NCBI GenBank assembly: GCA_031769625.1 | Contig: JAUIMM010000126.1 | Span: 1,636,001-1,700,000 of the forward strand | Length of the DNA: 64,000 nt | Direction: 5' to 3' | Origin: Taudactylus pleione | Taxonomy: Eukaryota; Chordata; Amphibia; Anura; Myobatrachidae | In this document: positions 21,758-32,295 of the stretch, one piece after another | Position numbering within the stretch: position 1 is the first letter of the stretch | Layout: each line of letters opens with the position of its first letter | Notes under the pieces: model-generated | What the model was told of the DNA's origin: nothing | The model's database searches: none | What the model saw: the letters and a program-made list of their open reading frames with translations, nothing else | Translations under genes and position numbers: made by a program

Positions 21758-22837
21758 CAGGGCCGGATTAAGGGTGGGCGACAGCGGCGGTCGTCCCTGG
21801 GCCCCCACACACGGAGGGGCCCCCACTAGCAGCGGTGTGCTGTCTGCACCCGCCGCTAGTGTCCCCTCCGCTAGTGTAGTGTAGACTGCGCAGTGAGCAC
21901 AGTCCACACTACACAGTTACACACACACATCCGCCGGCGGCAGCTGTGTGTATGTTACAGCAGCCGATGAAAGTCAGACAGACTCTCATTGGCTGCTGCA
22001 CAACGGAGGGAGCCGGCTGGAGCTCATTCATTAGCTCCGCCTTCCGGCTCCACCGTAGCGTGTGATGGGAGAGACGTCATGACGCTGATGTCTCTCCCAT
22101 ACTGAGAGGGCACTGCATGGGGAGGGGGGGTGCGCTTCATGGGGGCACTGGGGGGGGGGCGCTACTAGAGTCAGTGCATAGGGGGACTACTACTGGGGGC
22201 ACTACTACTGGTGGCAATGCATAGGGGGGGACTACTACTTGGGGCACTATATAAGGGGCACTGCATTGGGGGGGACCACTACCGGGTCTGGGGGCACTAT
22301 AAAAGGGACACTACTGGGGGATTGTATAGGGGGACCAATACTGGGGGCATTATATAAGGGGCACTGCATAGTGGGGGAGCACTACTGGGTCTGGGGCACT
22401 ATATAAGGACCACTACTGGGGCATTATATAAGGGGCACTGCATAGGGGGGACCACTACTGGGGGTCCCCCCTATGCAGTTCTGGGGCACTATATAAGGAC
22501 CACTACTGGGGGGCATTATATAAGGGACACTGCATAGGGGGACCACTACTGGCTGCACTGCATAAGCGGCATTACTACAGGTGGCACTGCATAGGGGGGG
22601 ACTACTACAGTGGGCACTGCATATGGGGGACCATTACTGGGGGCACTGCATAAGAGGCATTGCTACTGGGGACATTGCATAAGGGGCACTACTACAGTGG
22701 GCATTGCAAGAGGGCCATTACTACTGAGGTGAATAAAAAGAAAAAAAAATGTTCCTAGGGTGACAAGAAACTGTGGTATATAGGGGCCCCCACAAGTTTG
22801 TTGCCCAGGGGCCCCCACAGACCTTAATCCGACCCTG
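21758..22837. mobile_element. hAT-type non-autonomous element with internal minisatellite
   Basis: Termini CAGGGCCGGATTAAGG and CCTTAATCCGACCCTG. Flanks CCGGGCCT (21750-21757) and CCTGGCCT (22838-22845) match at 7 of 8 bases, as for hAT. Inside is a minisatellite (about 22125-22730) of GGGGGCACTGCATAGGGGGG and ACCACTACTGGGGGCACTAT units, with TATATAAGGGGCACTGC variants. The same array lies in the opposite orientation at 53090-53990. Confidence 0.75.
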
Positions 22838-22984
22838 CCTGGCCTGTAGCTCCGCCTCTTCCTCCCCTGCCTGAGCCTCCTTCCACGTGGCCATGCCGCT
22901 GCAGTGTATACTGTGCCAGACTTGTAGCAGCCAGTGTGGTGTGCGTCCTCTCCCCAGCTGGTGGCAGTGCAGCAGGTTCTCCTC

Positions 22985-23084
22985 CAGGGCCGGATTTCAG
23001 GGGGGCCCGGCCACGGGCCCCTTGGGACCCTCTGGGCCCTAGGCAGCCGCTTAGGTTGCCTAGCAGTAAATCCGCCGCTGGACA
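22985..23084. mobile_element. Short MITE, CAGGGCCGGATTTCAGG/TAAATCCGCCGCTGG ends
   Basis: Partly inverted termini and internal GGGGGGCCCGGCCACGGGCCCC palindromic sequence over about 100 bp. No clear target duplication was seen. Confidence 0.5.
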
Positions 23085-23861
23085 GGGGTGGTCACAGGAG
23101 GGCCCACACACACATGCCTAGCAACAGGACTAGGGGCACAGGTAAACTGCATGATCAGCAGGGCGCAGGCAGATATCTTTATGGGTACAGTCTGGGGAAC
23201 AACGGCGCTCAGTAACTTTATTGAACCAGTGGTGCAATAAAGTTTCTTTAGTTTATTCGTCGCAGCACACGTGACCCTGCACTCATTGAAAGAGAGCAGG
23301 AAGCCGAGGAGCTGTGCTGCATCAGACAGCCGGAAAACACATAAGGTAAGTATGGTGGCTGGGTGCTGGGGAGACACTGGGGTGGGAGAAGCACTGGGCT
23401 GGAGATACAGAAGGGGTCTGTGAGGGGGCCACCTGGGGGGCACTGTGGCTGTATTGGAGGGGGACAAGGTAAGGAGCCAATTTATTGGAGGGGACCCCCA
23501 CAACTTAGTTGCCCCGAGGCCCCCACAAGTGTTAATCTGGCCATGTGCATAAGGTATACCAAAAAACAGATATAAGACATTTCATATGTACTGGAAAGCA
23601 GCACAGCCGAAACACAATACACCGTGAAACATAAATTTGTCTTATGCTATATTACAATATAGGGTATACTGTATACAATGTGACATCCTGCAATATACAT
23701 CATGTGCTGGGTTAAAAACCAGCGGCCGCCACTTTTTGCTATTCAATTAGAAATCCACATTAACAATGGAAGTTAGCACAGATTGTAGTTCACAGCTCTA
23801 CAATAGACTAGGTGAAAAGTAGGGAAACATCCTTATTTTAAGGCATAAATGTAAGGACACT
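23085..23861. other. Spacer with a probable hAT-type right end near 23546
   Basis: The segment GGCCCCCACAAGTGTTAATC followed by TGGCC at about 23519-23543 resembles the right end of the element at 21758-22837, so part of this stretch is probably an old relative. Nothing else is recognised. Confidence 0.35.
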
Positions 23862-24359
23862 GGGCCCGATTAAGCAAGGAATGCTATTCTGCTTATATGC
23901 ATGCAACTGCGTTGCTAATATCAGCGGTGACGCCCACTTCCCCTTGCTCACATGTGTTAACTAGGGCAATATAGCAAAACAATCGGTAACTTCGAGTAAC
24001 ATCAGACCCATATGCACAGTTAAGGCAGGCCAGATGTCACTCAGGAATTGCTTACTTCTGCGCACGCTATAAGTCCCCAGGCTGCGTCTGGTATCACACT
24101 GGCTTTTTATACACGCCCCTGTAACAGCGTTCAAATGCACTGGCACGCCTGTGTTCGCCCGACCACCCCCCCATCACCACTCAAAAACTGCACTTCCTGT
24201 AAATCACTCTGCGATGGGTCAGCATAGTCTCTGTGATCGCAGTCCCGATCGCAGCATCTGGTTCGCACACGTGCTTTGTGATGCGTACGCATGCGCAGTG
24301 CAAATTAGTAGCCCAATTGCATGCATATAAGCAACTGCGTTCCTTGTTGAATCGGGCCC
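23862..24359. mobile_element. MITE family A variant, GGGCCCGATT/AATCGGGCCC ends
   Basis: Perfect 10-bp inverted ends enclose 498 bp. Flanks are ACT and ACA, a 2 of 3 match. The core (ACACGCCCCTGTAACAGCG, GGCACGCCTGTGTTCG, CTCTGCGATGGGTCAGC) aligns with 10682 and 42502. It is non-coding. Confidence 0.8.
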
Positions 24360-24540
24360 ACAATGAGGTACCCCTGGGACATCCCTCCCAATGAAAATTA
24401 ATGTATTTAGAGAAACATATGACAAAGACATTTTTACAAACTTGTATATATGTAGAAATCACTATAAACACCTTAATGTACCCCAAAATACTATTAGTTG
24501 CTATTTTTCTGTGGTTCAGCATGATTTCCCCACTATTTTG

Positions 24541-24762
24541 TAGCTAAACATCTATTTGCACCAGGCATCTATTATAGAAATACCAATACTGTCTGGAATA
24601 CACTGATTTTCTAGGTAAACATCAATTTGCACCAGGCATCTATTATAGAAATACCTATGCTGTCTGGAATACACTGATTTTCTAGGTAAGCATCTATTTG
24701 CACCAGGCATCTATTATAGAAATACCAATACTGTCTGGAATACACTGATTTTCTAGGTATAT
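24541..24762. repeat. Tandem array, 73 bp unit, three copies
   Basis: TAAACATCTATTTGCACCAG recurs at about 24544, 24617 and 24690 with one or two changes. Each copy continues GCATCTATTATAGAAATACC and TGTCTGGAATACACTGATTT. Copies are nearly identical, so the duplication is recent. Confidence 0.9.
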
Positions 24763-25400
24763 TGTCTTTAACTAACATTTGTAAACTCCAGAGTAACGTA
24801 AGATCTGACTATATAATTAAATACTATCGCCTAGCTTCATGGGATGCTGTTCTGGCTCTGCTTGTTTATATTAGAATTTTATGACTTGTATTTGATGTGG
24901 GTCAGGTTATTGGGGGTGGGTGCAATCAGTGACTACACATGTTATGCTTAACTATATACTGAGTAGGTTACAACCCTGCTTAGGTTTTCATTTCAAAGTG
25001 GGGTTTTTTCTAAGTAAAACTACATGTACAGCATAACTTAAAGAGTTAGTCAGGAGTTAAACAGGAGGACAACATTTGAAAGAACTCTCTATAGCTTGGA
25101 AAAAATGCAAAGGATCTTCTGAGCTTCTGGAAACCCTGCTACTCAGCCACCAGCTTTCATTATAACCTGGACACACCTTTTGCCAACACCCTGCTTCAGC
25201 ATTGCAAGCAACTACCTGCTTACTGAACATTTAATTCTTGTATGTTTGTGTTTCTTCTCTACACTGTTTAAATCATTCCAGTACCAGTGTCAACTTATCT
25301 TTATTCCACTGTAGTATCTACCATTGTTTCACACCTATACCTTTTTTTATTTTTTTATAATCATACTTTATACTAATTCTAAAGTCTTACAACTTTAACA
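24763..25400. other. Unique-looking sequence, nothing recognised
   Basis: No repeat or coding signal supported. Confidence 0.4.
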
Positions 25401-26910
25401 GCTCTAAACTCCTTTTTTTGTTTATAATATACTATTGTAGTTGTGCATTTACATCTTCCAGCACTGTTCTTCCTTTTATCTGATTTTGACATTTGACCTG
25501 TACTGCTCCTGCATCTCACACTCATTACTGCTACTGACTTTTCCCTCCCCCCAACTGCCTCATCTACACTGTCTATTATATTCTTCTACTCCTCCCTCAC
25601 TCAGCTGCTACATTATTTTCTCCTCTACCACCAGTTTTCACCTCTTTTCTCCATCCATAGTCCCCTCTACATTCTCCCCTTCCTTCCCCTCCTCTGTCTC
25701 TCTTCATCACATATAAGTCTCTCCACTGCATCTCCCACAACTCCAGTATTATTCACTTCTCTTCCACCATGGTCCTGCTGCACCACCACTAAACCCTATC
25801 CTCCTCCTCCTCCCCCCCCCCACACCGAATTAAACCTCCACCTTACAAACCACCTGCTGTCACCCTTCCTCATTCAGAAGCCAGCCAGATAACCCCACAC
25901 TCCTTATCCCCTTGCTCTAGATCAATATCACCTCCACACTACATCAACCCTAATAAACTCATTCTCCTCTCGCCTCTTAACTCTGCACCCTCTCTCCTGT
26001 TCCCTCTGGAAAGCCAGGTTTCCGTTCATGAGCACTTCATCTGCAACGCCTTGATTCTTGTTGCCATCACCAAACCCTGGATTTACCCATCTGACACCAC
26101 TGCTCCTGCAGCTATCTCCTTTGGGGGCCTCATATTCTCTCACACACCCTGGCCTGGAGGTTTCCAGGGTGGTGGTCTTGGGGTCCTGCTATCCTTGGGT
26201 TACTCCTACCAATTCTTACCTTCTGAACCCTCCATCTCATTCTTTCCATTCAACACTAACGACATTTGCCACTTCCAACTTCTTCGAGTAGCTGTCTTAT
26301 TTGTCTCCCTGGCCTTCATTCAAAATTCCTCCATCACTTGGCTTCCTGGCTCTTAATCTTCAAATGAGCTCTCAAGACCCATTTCTGTCTCAGTGCTTTC
26401 CAGCGCTCATCCTAACCCACTACTCTATGCTCCTTCCTCACTATCTAGTCCAGGGGTCTTCAAACTTGGCCCTCCAGATGCTGTGGAACTACACATCCCA
26501 GCATGCACTGCACATAGTTTTAGCATGCTGTTATATCAAAAAGGTGGCAGTGCATGCTGGCATGTGTAGTTCCACAGCAGCTGGAGGGCCGAGTTTGAAG
26601 ACCCCTGATCTAGTCCATCTGTGTCACCCCTGTTTGTCTGGCCCTCCCCTTAGAATGTAAGCTCTCGTGAGCAGGGCCCTCTTCCCTCACGTGCTTCTTC
26701 TTGCCTTACTTTTACTTTCATTTACATTGGCACCTAAAACTTGGTTACTGACACCCTGCCGCTTTATTTAGGTGTTATGCAGCATTGTTTATAAATCATG
26801 TACTTGTCCTTCATTGTCTGTACTGTTAATAACTGTTGTCTTGTGTGCTCATTTGTTTCTGTACTTTGTAAGGCGCTGCGGAACCCTTAAATAGAGGATA
26901 ATAATAATAT
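25400..26910 (+). pseudogene. L2-clade non-LTR retrotransposon, internally deleted and 5'-truncated
   Basis: The frame 26051-26356 reads KPWIYPSDTTAP, then IFSHTPWPGG and GGGLGVLLS, then FLPSEPSISFFPF. This matches the start of an APE-type endonuclease domain (the E-W-L/I-SDTA and GGGVGVLL region). Upstream T/C-rich sequence is compatible with the preceding ORF. The reverse transcriptase is absent: the sequence jumps to the 3' UTR motif GTAAGCTCTCGTGAGCAGGG at 26656 and the tail GGCGCTGCGGAACCCTTAAA, ending in AATAATAATA near 26910. A hAT MITE is inserted at 26451-26607. Confidence 0.7.
26451..26607. mobile_element. hAT MITE, 157 bp, perfect 8-bp target duplication ATCTAGTC
   Basis: Termini CAGGGGTCTTCAAACTTGGC and GTTTGAAGACCCCTG with long pairing arms (CCTCCAGATGCTGTGGAACT facing AGTTCCACAGCAGCTGGAGG). 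The duplication is at 26443-26450 and 26608-26615. It is inserted in the 3' UTR region of the L2 copy, so it is younger than that copy. Confidence 0.95.
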
Positions 26911-27173
26911 ATTTCATGTACTTCACATAGGTCACACACTACAGATTTAACATGTGACATCCATGACTTGCTGTTTCTAATTGAATTGCAAGGGAATTGG
27001 GAGCGCACAAATTGTGTGTAATGCTAACCCGCGTGCACAGAGCATAGAACCAGTAGCTAATAGTACCATAGGTATGAATGCCAGGAAATAGTCCATAAAG
27101 TACAAAGTGGTACAAAAGGCTGTTGCCAAACATATCCCTGATATAGCTGCATTAGGTTTTTTTTAGTGCCTCT
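26911..27173. other. Spacer, nothing recognised
   Basis: No feature supported. Confidence 0.4.
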
Positions 27174-27181
27174 GCCTAAAT

Positions 27182-27293
27182 CAGAGGTTCCCAAATGCGG
27201 TCCTCAAGGCACCCCAACAGTTCAGGTCAAGCATGGATATCCTTAAAACCTGGACTGTTACGGTGCCTTGAGGATCGAGTTTGGGAACTTCTG
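27182..27293. mobile_element. hAT MITE, 112 bp, 8-bp target duplication GCCTAAAY
   Basis: Termini CAGAGGTTCCCAAATGCGG and TTTGGGAACTTCTG. The flanks GCCTAAAT (27174-27181) and GCCTAAAC (27294-27301) match at 7 of 8. The arms CGGTCCTCAAGGCACC and GGTGCCTTGAGGATCG pair. It is non-coding. Confidence 0.9.
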
Positions 27294-27301
27294 GCCTAAA
27301 C

Positions 27302-27880
27302 CATAAGGAAACAACCAACATCACAAAGTTTTAGGCTTAAAAAATAGACCCCATGATACTTCTGAGTGGGTCCTTTGAAGAGAACCCTCCTTTTGCATTC
27401 ATTCATCAAAAATGGAGGCATGGAAAAAAAAAGCAAGAAAAGCTAATCAGAGCATTAGCTTGTTAACAGCAGGGCATAGTATTTTGGGTCCTAATTTTTT
27501 ATGTGTAAGCAAGTTTTTAGTGGGAGGGGGTTGGCCAACTTATAGTATAAGCATCTAAACACTAGCTGTTCAGACTGATGATGTGATCCTCCTGTCACTC
27601 TGGTGTGAAACAGTGGTAGCAGAAGGTAGTCATGTTCATCATATATAAGTTGTCTACTTTAAGCAGCAATTTAACAAAGACCTTTCTTAAATAACAAGTT
27701 TTAAGCATACAACTGATTTTTCTTAGCTATCCTGCGATAATTCATTATCTTCTTTAAAATACGTTTGAGGGGCAACCAAATATGGCTGCCAAAGGGACAT
27801 AACTCGCAGCATGCCATGTGTTTGCAGAAGATGGAACAATGAGCGGCATATCACAGTACAGAGCAGACACATAAGACTTT
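27302..27880. other. Unique-looking sequence, nothing recognised
   Basis: No repeat end or gene supported. Confidence 0.4.
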
Positions 27881-27882
27881 GG

Positions 27883-28048
27883 GGTCTATTTCTCAAGCAG
27901 TGAAAAGTGTGGAGAAGTGGACCAGTGGAGAAGTTGCCCATAGCAACCAATCAGCTTTGAATAATATGTAGAAGCTGATTGGCTGCTATGGGCAACTTCT
28001 CCACTGGTTCACTTCTCCACACTTTTCACTGTTTGATAAATAGACCCC
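27883..28048. mobile_element. MITE with GCCCATAGCAACCAATCAG motif
   Basis: Ends GGGGTCTATTTCTCAAGCAG and TTTGATAAATAGACCCC, flanked by TTT on both sides. The arms contain TGGAGAAGTTGCCCATAGCA facing TGCTATGGGCAACTTCTCCA. Related elements are at 44852-45028 and 54237-54415. This family, as I recall it, is abundant in frogs. Confidence 0.85.
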
Positions 28049-28107
28049 TTTGTCTGCCAGACACAGGCTCACAGCTATCAGCACATCATGTGAAGGTAGA
28101 GGGAGGA

Positions 28108-28695
28108 GGAGGATGTCACAACGGGAATCGGCATCCGGCGGTTGGAATCCCGACAGCGGCTGCCCGATATGCGTGAAAATCCTGATCGTCCCTAAGGTAA
28201 GTATTCACTAACATAATTTCCTCCCCTAACCCTAACCCTCCTTAGGGGTGCCTATCCCTAACCTTCCCCCCTAGTGCCTAACCCTAATCCCCCCTCTAAG
28301 TTCCTAAACCTAACCCCCATTCCCCACCGCCTAAACCTAAGTCTCCCGGGGGGGTGCCTCACCCTAAGTCCCCCCCGGGGGTGCCTAACCCTGTCCCCCC
28401 CAGGGGTGCCTAACCCTAACCCTCCCTCCCCCTAGCCTAACCCTAACCTCTCGGGGGGGTGCCTAACCCTAAGTCTACCTCGGGAGCCTTAAACCTAAAC
28501 ACCCCCCCGCGGCTGTCCATGCTCTGCGCCCGGCATCCCTTCGATCGGGATGCCGGGTGCCAGTCTCCCAGCGTCGGTAAAATGACAGGCGTCTAGATTT
28601 AGATGCCTGTCATTTAACCCTCGCCAGGATAAAGCAGTCAGGAAGCCGGCTGTCGGGATTAGGTCCGTCGGCTTCCCGAGTGCATACCTCACAAT
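28108..28695. mobile_element. Repeat with telomere-like CCCTAA core (family T), copy 1
   Basis: GC-rich ends (GGAATCCCGACAGCGGC on the left, GGAAGCCGGCTGTCGGGATT on the right) enclose about 250 bp of degenerate units such as GCCTAACCCTAACCC and CCCCCCGGGGGTGCC (28215-28500). A palindrome GATGCCTGTCATTT/AATGACAGGCGTC lies at 28580-28615. The entry block ATCGTCCCTAAGGTAAGTAT is shared with 58558-58575, and in reverse complement with 44646-44660. No transposase. The superfamily is unknown to me. Confidence 0.7.
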
Positions 28696-29584
28696 GAAAC
28701 AGACCTCAGAGGGGCATTCCAAAGCATCTGTGCTCTCTATATCATGTGTCATGCAACTACAGTTGCTATGAGATGATTTTCATATAATTTAAATTTGAAG
28801 AAATATCAATCATTAATACTGTAGCCATCTGAAGAAATACACCAGGGAGAAATGTTAAATATCAAAATTCTTCTACTCTGCCAAAGTGATTTATGTCAAA
28901 AGCACCCCTTAATATTTTTATGAAATTGCTGTTTAAATTTACTCATATTGTTTATAGACATACACCAGAAAAATAATTGTGTACAATTGTCATAACAAAT
29001 ACTTATGCCGTCACCAGTAAATGACAGCTTACCGAAAAAAACAACAACATATGTTGTATCTGCCTGCTCCAATCCATTATGTTGCAAAATGCACATTAAA
29101 CACAACTCCTGTCAGTATCTATTTTGAGTGGTTCTTGCTAAGAGAATGATGTTGACAAATCAGAAAATTCTGCTCAAGTTACTAGCCTGCTGATTTAATG
29201 TTCCAGATGCCAACAGTGCCAAGCCATCTAATGCTGAATAAAATTAACATTTACAAAGTAGTATTTTAATTCATGTGAGTGTCTCAGTGAAGAATGGATG
29301 ATAAACATGTAATGCTCTACAATTTGTAGTGTTTGCACCAAACAGTTGTGAACAGTCTGACAATGGAAAAATATTTATTTACGGTAATTTATATAGAACC
29401 TACATAATATGCGCCACTTAACAAAGAATATTTAATCACTCAGCTAATTTCTCCCCCAGTTGAGCTTACAGTCTAGATTCCCTGTCACATAGATAGACAC
29501 AAACATACACATAAAATTAATTTAATCAGAAGCCAGTTAACCTATTAGTGTATCTTTGGAGTGTGGAAGGAAGCCGGAGCACCC
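28696..29584. other. AT-rich unique-looking sequence, nothing recognised
   Basis: No repeat end or coding signal supported. Confidence 0.4.
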
Positions 29585-29589
29585 AGGGG

Positions 29590-30185
29590 AAAACCCAATG
29601 TGGGGCCAATGTGTTTGTTTATATTCCTATTAGGGGCCATTGTGTTATTCTTTTCCTGTGGAAGCCAATGTGTTCTTCTTCTGTGGGGGCCAATATGTTT
29701 GTTTATTACCAGGGCCAATGTGTTTTTTTCCCTGTGGGGACCAATGTGTTTGTTTTTTTTCTCTGCTGGGGCCAATGTGTTAGTTTTTTTTCCTGCGGGG
29801 GCCAATGTGTTTGTTTATTTTTCCTGCCAGGGCCCAACGTGTGTGTTTTTTCTCTATGGGAGCAAATGTGTTTGTTTTTTCCTATTGGTACCATTGTATT
29901 CATTTTTTTGCTGTGGGGGCCAATGTATTTTTTTTTTCCTATCAGTGCCAATGTGCTTTTTCCTGTGGGGGCCAATGTGTTTGATATTTTTCCTGTGGGT
30001 GTCAATGTGCTTTGTTTCTTGCGGGGGCTTATGTGTTTTATTTTTTTCCTGTGAGGGACAAAGTGTTCTTTTTTCCTGTGGAGCCAATATGTTTATTTTT
30101 TTTCGTGTGAGGGAAAATGTGTGTGTTTTTTTCCTGTGGGCGCAATGTTTTTTTATCATTGTTTTGTGGGGGGCCAATGTGTGGT
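29590..30185. repeat. Minisatellite, about 30-37 bp unit (GGGGCCAATGTGTTTGTTTT)
   Basis: About 16 diverged units of the form TGTGGGGGCCAATGTGTTT followed by a T-run and CCTG fill this interval. Unit length varies through the T-run. Several open frames of 99-208 codons on both strands (Cys/Phe-rich forward, Lys/His/Thr-rich reverse) are translations of this array and not proteins. Confidence 0.9.
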
Positions 30186-30382
30186 AGTGGGCAGAGACAG
30201 GTGGAGAGGGGTGGGCACAAATGTAGGGAGGGAGTGGGCAGAGACACTAGTGGGCAAAGGGTGCATATAGAGAGCGGTAAATAGGGAAGAAAATAGTAAA
30301 AATAACAACAAATACTGTAAGACTTCTATTTTTTTCAAACACTACAATCAGACAATGGGGAGACAAACAGAAAACCTCTAAA
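30186..30382. other. Purine-rich flank of the LTR element
   Basis: GTGGGCAGAGACA-type short repeats lead to the insertion site CCTAA at 30383-30387. Nothing coding. Confidence 0.5.
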
Positions 30383-31939
30383 CCTAAGTAGCCATATTAA
30401 TTTTGGCTAAAACAAAAACATGTCTAAATTACCACACAATTATTTATCATTTTAAGTAAAATATGGAATGCTCATATGTATTTATATGGGGAATGAGGTG
30501 TTGTAAATAGAGGGTTAACTTAGTTAAATATAGATGCAGGACTCAAGTATGTTGTATTAGTTAGAAGAGAGAGAATAGGGCATGATTTGTAATGTATATA
30601 TTTTATTTGTACACATGTGGGACAGGGATGAAGTCAGTGGCAGCAGCACGAGCTTTGGAAGGTGCTAGAAATGGCATGCGACTAGAATAGGGCAGTTAGA
30701 GAGGGGCTCATTCTGTGGGTGGGAGAGTAGTGGAGGCATGTGGAGGAAAGGGAGTTAGGGAGCCGTTGGAGTGCTGAGGGGCAGTCTGCTGTTCGCCCTC
30801 GAGCACTTAGGACACTGTCTCTCCGGTGCTGCCTAGCCACTGGAGCTATTAGTGGCAGTGACGGGGGAGCCTGTTGACACTGGAACCAGAGAAGGCTTAC
30901 CTGCATCAGCTGAGGGAGAGGACAGCGCTAGCTGGGCTTTGGCATCGTTGCTGAGTAAGACACAGGAAACATGTCATAGGGGCGGGCAGCAGCCATCCTG
31001 TCAGAGCTGGAGGCAGGGAAGCTGGCCACATTGACAGCTGAGTAGGAAGGGGGCATGGCCATCACTCGGCACCCTGCATTGCAGCTCAAGCTAACTCACT
31101 GCCTGTCCTGCCTGTCACAGACAGCAGAGCCAGCCCTCAGTAGGAGAAGGAGGAAGATACAGTGCAGATAAAGCGTGAGTGAGTAAACAAAGATATACGC
31201 ACTGCACAGCATGCAGCACTTATGCATCAGCAGTATTATCTTTAATTATCTGCATCCAGGAGCACATTAATTATCAATAATGCAGATCCCCACATAAGGG
31301 ACAGAGAGAGTTTCAGCGCATCTTAGTTAATAGGATATTATTCAACAGCAACTACTGCATGGAAGTTTATGCCATATGCTGAACTTAGTAGTTTCAAATC
31401 ATAATACAGGAAATCCTTGTGAAGTATTAAATCCCAAGCTGGGGAGGTAGAAAGCAGTGTAACAGAAGAAAGGAAAGAATACCTATTGCAACATATTACA
31501 TTCATAACAGTGGGATGACCACATAGACTAATGTTATTGGATTACAAATCCGATCTTGTAGACTTCCAGAGAACAGCATATTTAGCTGTATGGTATGTAG
31601 CACTGGCTTCATCTCTATAAACCTACTTGTAAATATTATGAACTTTGTAAATATATATGGAAAAGGGTAACTTTAGCACTTATGGAGGATAGCATTGAAC
31701 TTTAATAATATATAGACTTCCTTTTAAGCTTTGCTAAGTGCTACAAGAGTCAACCCTTAAGGTTCTGGACATTTAAAGACTCTTATCTGCCATAAATACA
31801 GACTTAAAAGCAGAGACTAATTGCATAGCAAGATATTTAATATTAGGGTACTTATATGGTAAATGAATGTTCCATTTGCACATGGAAATAACTATATGTT
31901 CTTATAAATGTATAATCACCTAAGAACGTTAAACGTGAA

Positions 31940-31946
31940 TATATAA
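31940..31946 (+). promoter_or_regulatory. Candidate TATA box of the 5' LTR
   Basis: TATATAA lies about 310 bp before the LTR end. With the ATTAAA at 32212-32217 it would place a short R region between about 31970 and 32235. This is positional inference only; many AT-rich matches exist in the LTR. Confidence 0.3.
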
Positions 31947-32211
31947 TTTATTGATAAAAAGTGTTACCATATCATAATTGGTGTGTAGTACTTACCATTT
32001 GGAACAGGAGGAGCGTCACCGTCGGAGACCTGTGGAGAGAAATAACAGGTGGTCAGTTATTGTATGTTATTTTATGTACATCACAATGCAACTTTATATG
32101 TGCAGCATTCATCACATTCAAAGTAACCTGGGTTAATACTGACAATAGTATTTTATCAGGTTGTCCTAAGCTGTTCATTTTATTAGAGCTTAGGTGGAGG
32201 TATAATATCAC

Positions 32212-32217
32212 ATTAAA
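32212..32217 (+). terminator. Candidate polyadenylation signal in the LTR (ATTAAA)
   Basis: ATTAAA occurs 39 bp before the LTR end, and again at 39483-39488 in the 3' LTR, where it could terminate the genomic transcript. No AATAAA is closer to the LTR end. Confidence 0.35.
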
Positions 32218-32256
32218 GGAGTATTAGCAACCTCACTAGGGTTTAGTAAGGTTACA

Positions 32257-32280
32257 TTTTGGAGGCACTGCTGAGATACA
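32257..32280 (+). other. Putative primer-binding region
   Basis: TTTTGGAGGCACTGCTGAG directly follows the 5' LTR. A primer site normally begins with TGG, the complement of tRNA CCA, as seen here from 32259. I could not match it to a particular tRNA. Confidence 0.6.
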
Positions 32281-32295
32281 CTCAGGGATAGTATA

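Larger units (their letters stand above)
30387..32256 (+). repeat. 5' LTR, 1870 bp
   Basis: It matches 37663-39527 almost base for base. The 3' copy starts TGTAGCCATATTAATTTTGG and both end GTTTAGTAAGGTTACA, giving TG...CA ends. The first base here is A instead of T. A 5-bp insertion relative to the 3' copy lies near 31590. It has short open frames (for example 30852-31034 and 31961-32227) that recur in the 3' LTR only because the LTRs are duplicates. At 1.87 kb it is several times longer than the LTRs I know from most vertebrate Ty3/gypsy elements. Confidence 0.95.

Noticed and set aside
26051..26356. Host gene exon
   Set aside because: The translation matches the endonuclease start of L2-type retrotransposons and is joined to an L2 3' tail.
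28215..28500. Possible true telomere or chromosome end
   Set aside because: Units are degenerate CCTAACCC variants mixed with C-runs, occur at four separate places, and are flanked by shared repeat ends.
29548..30187. Overlapping open frames of 99-208 codons on both strands
   Set aside because: They are translations of the GGGGCCAATGTGTTT minisatellite; both strands are open because units lack stops, and composition is unlike real proteins.
31961..32227. 88-codon frame repeated at 39232-39498
   Set aside because: Conservation is explained by the two LTR copies; there is no independent evidence of coding.
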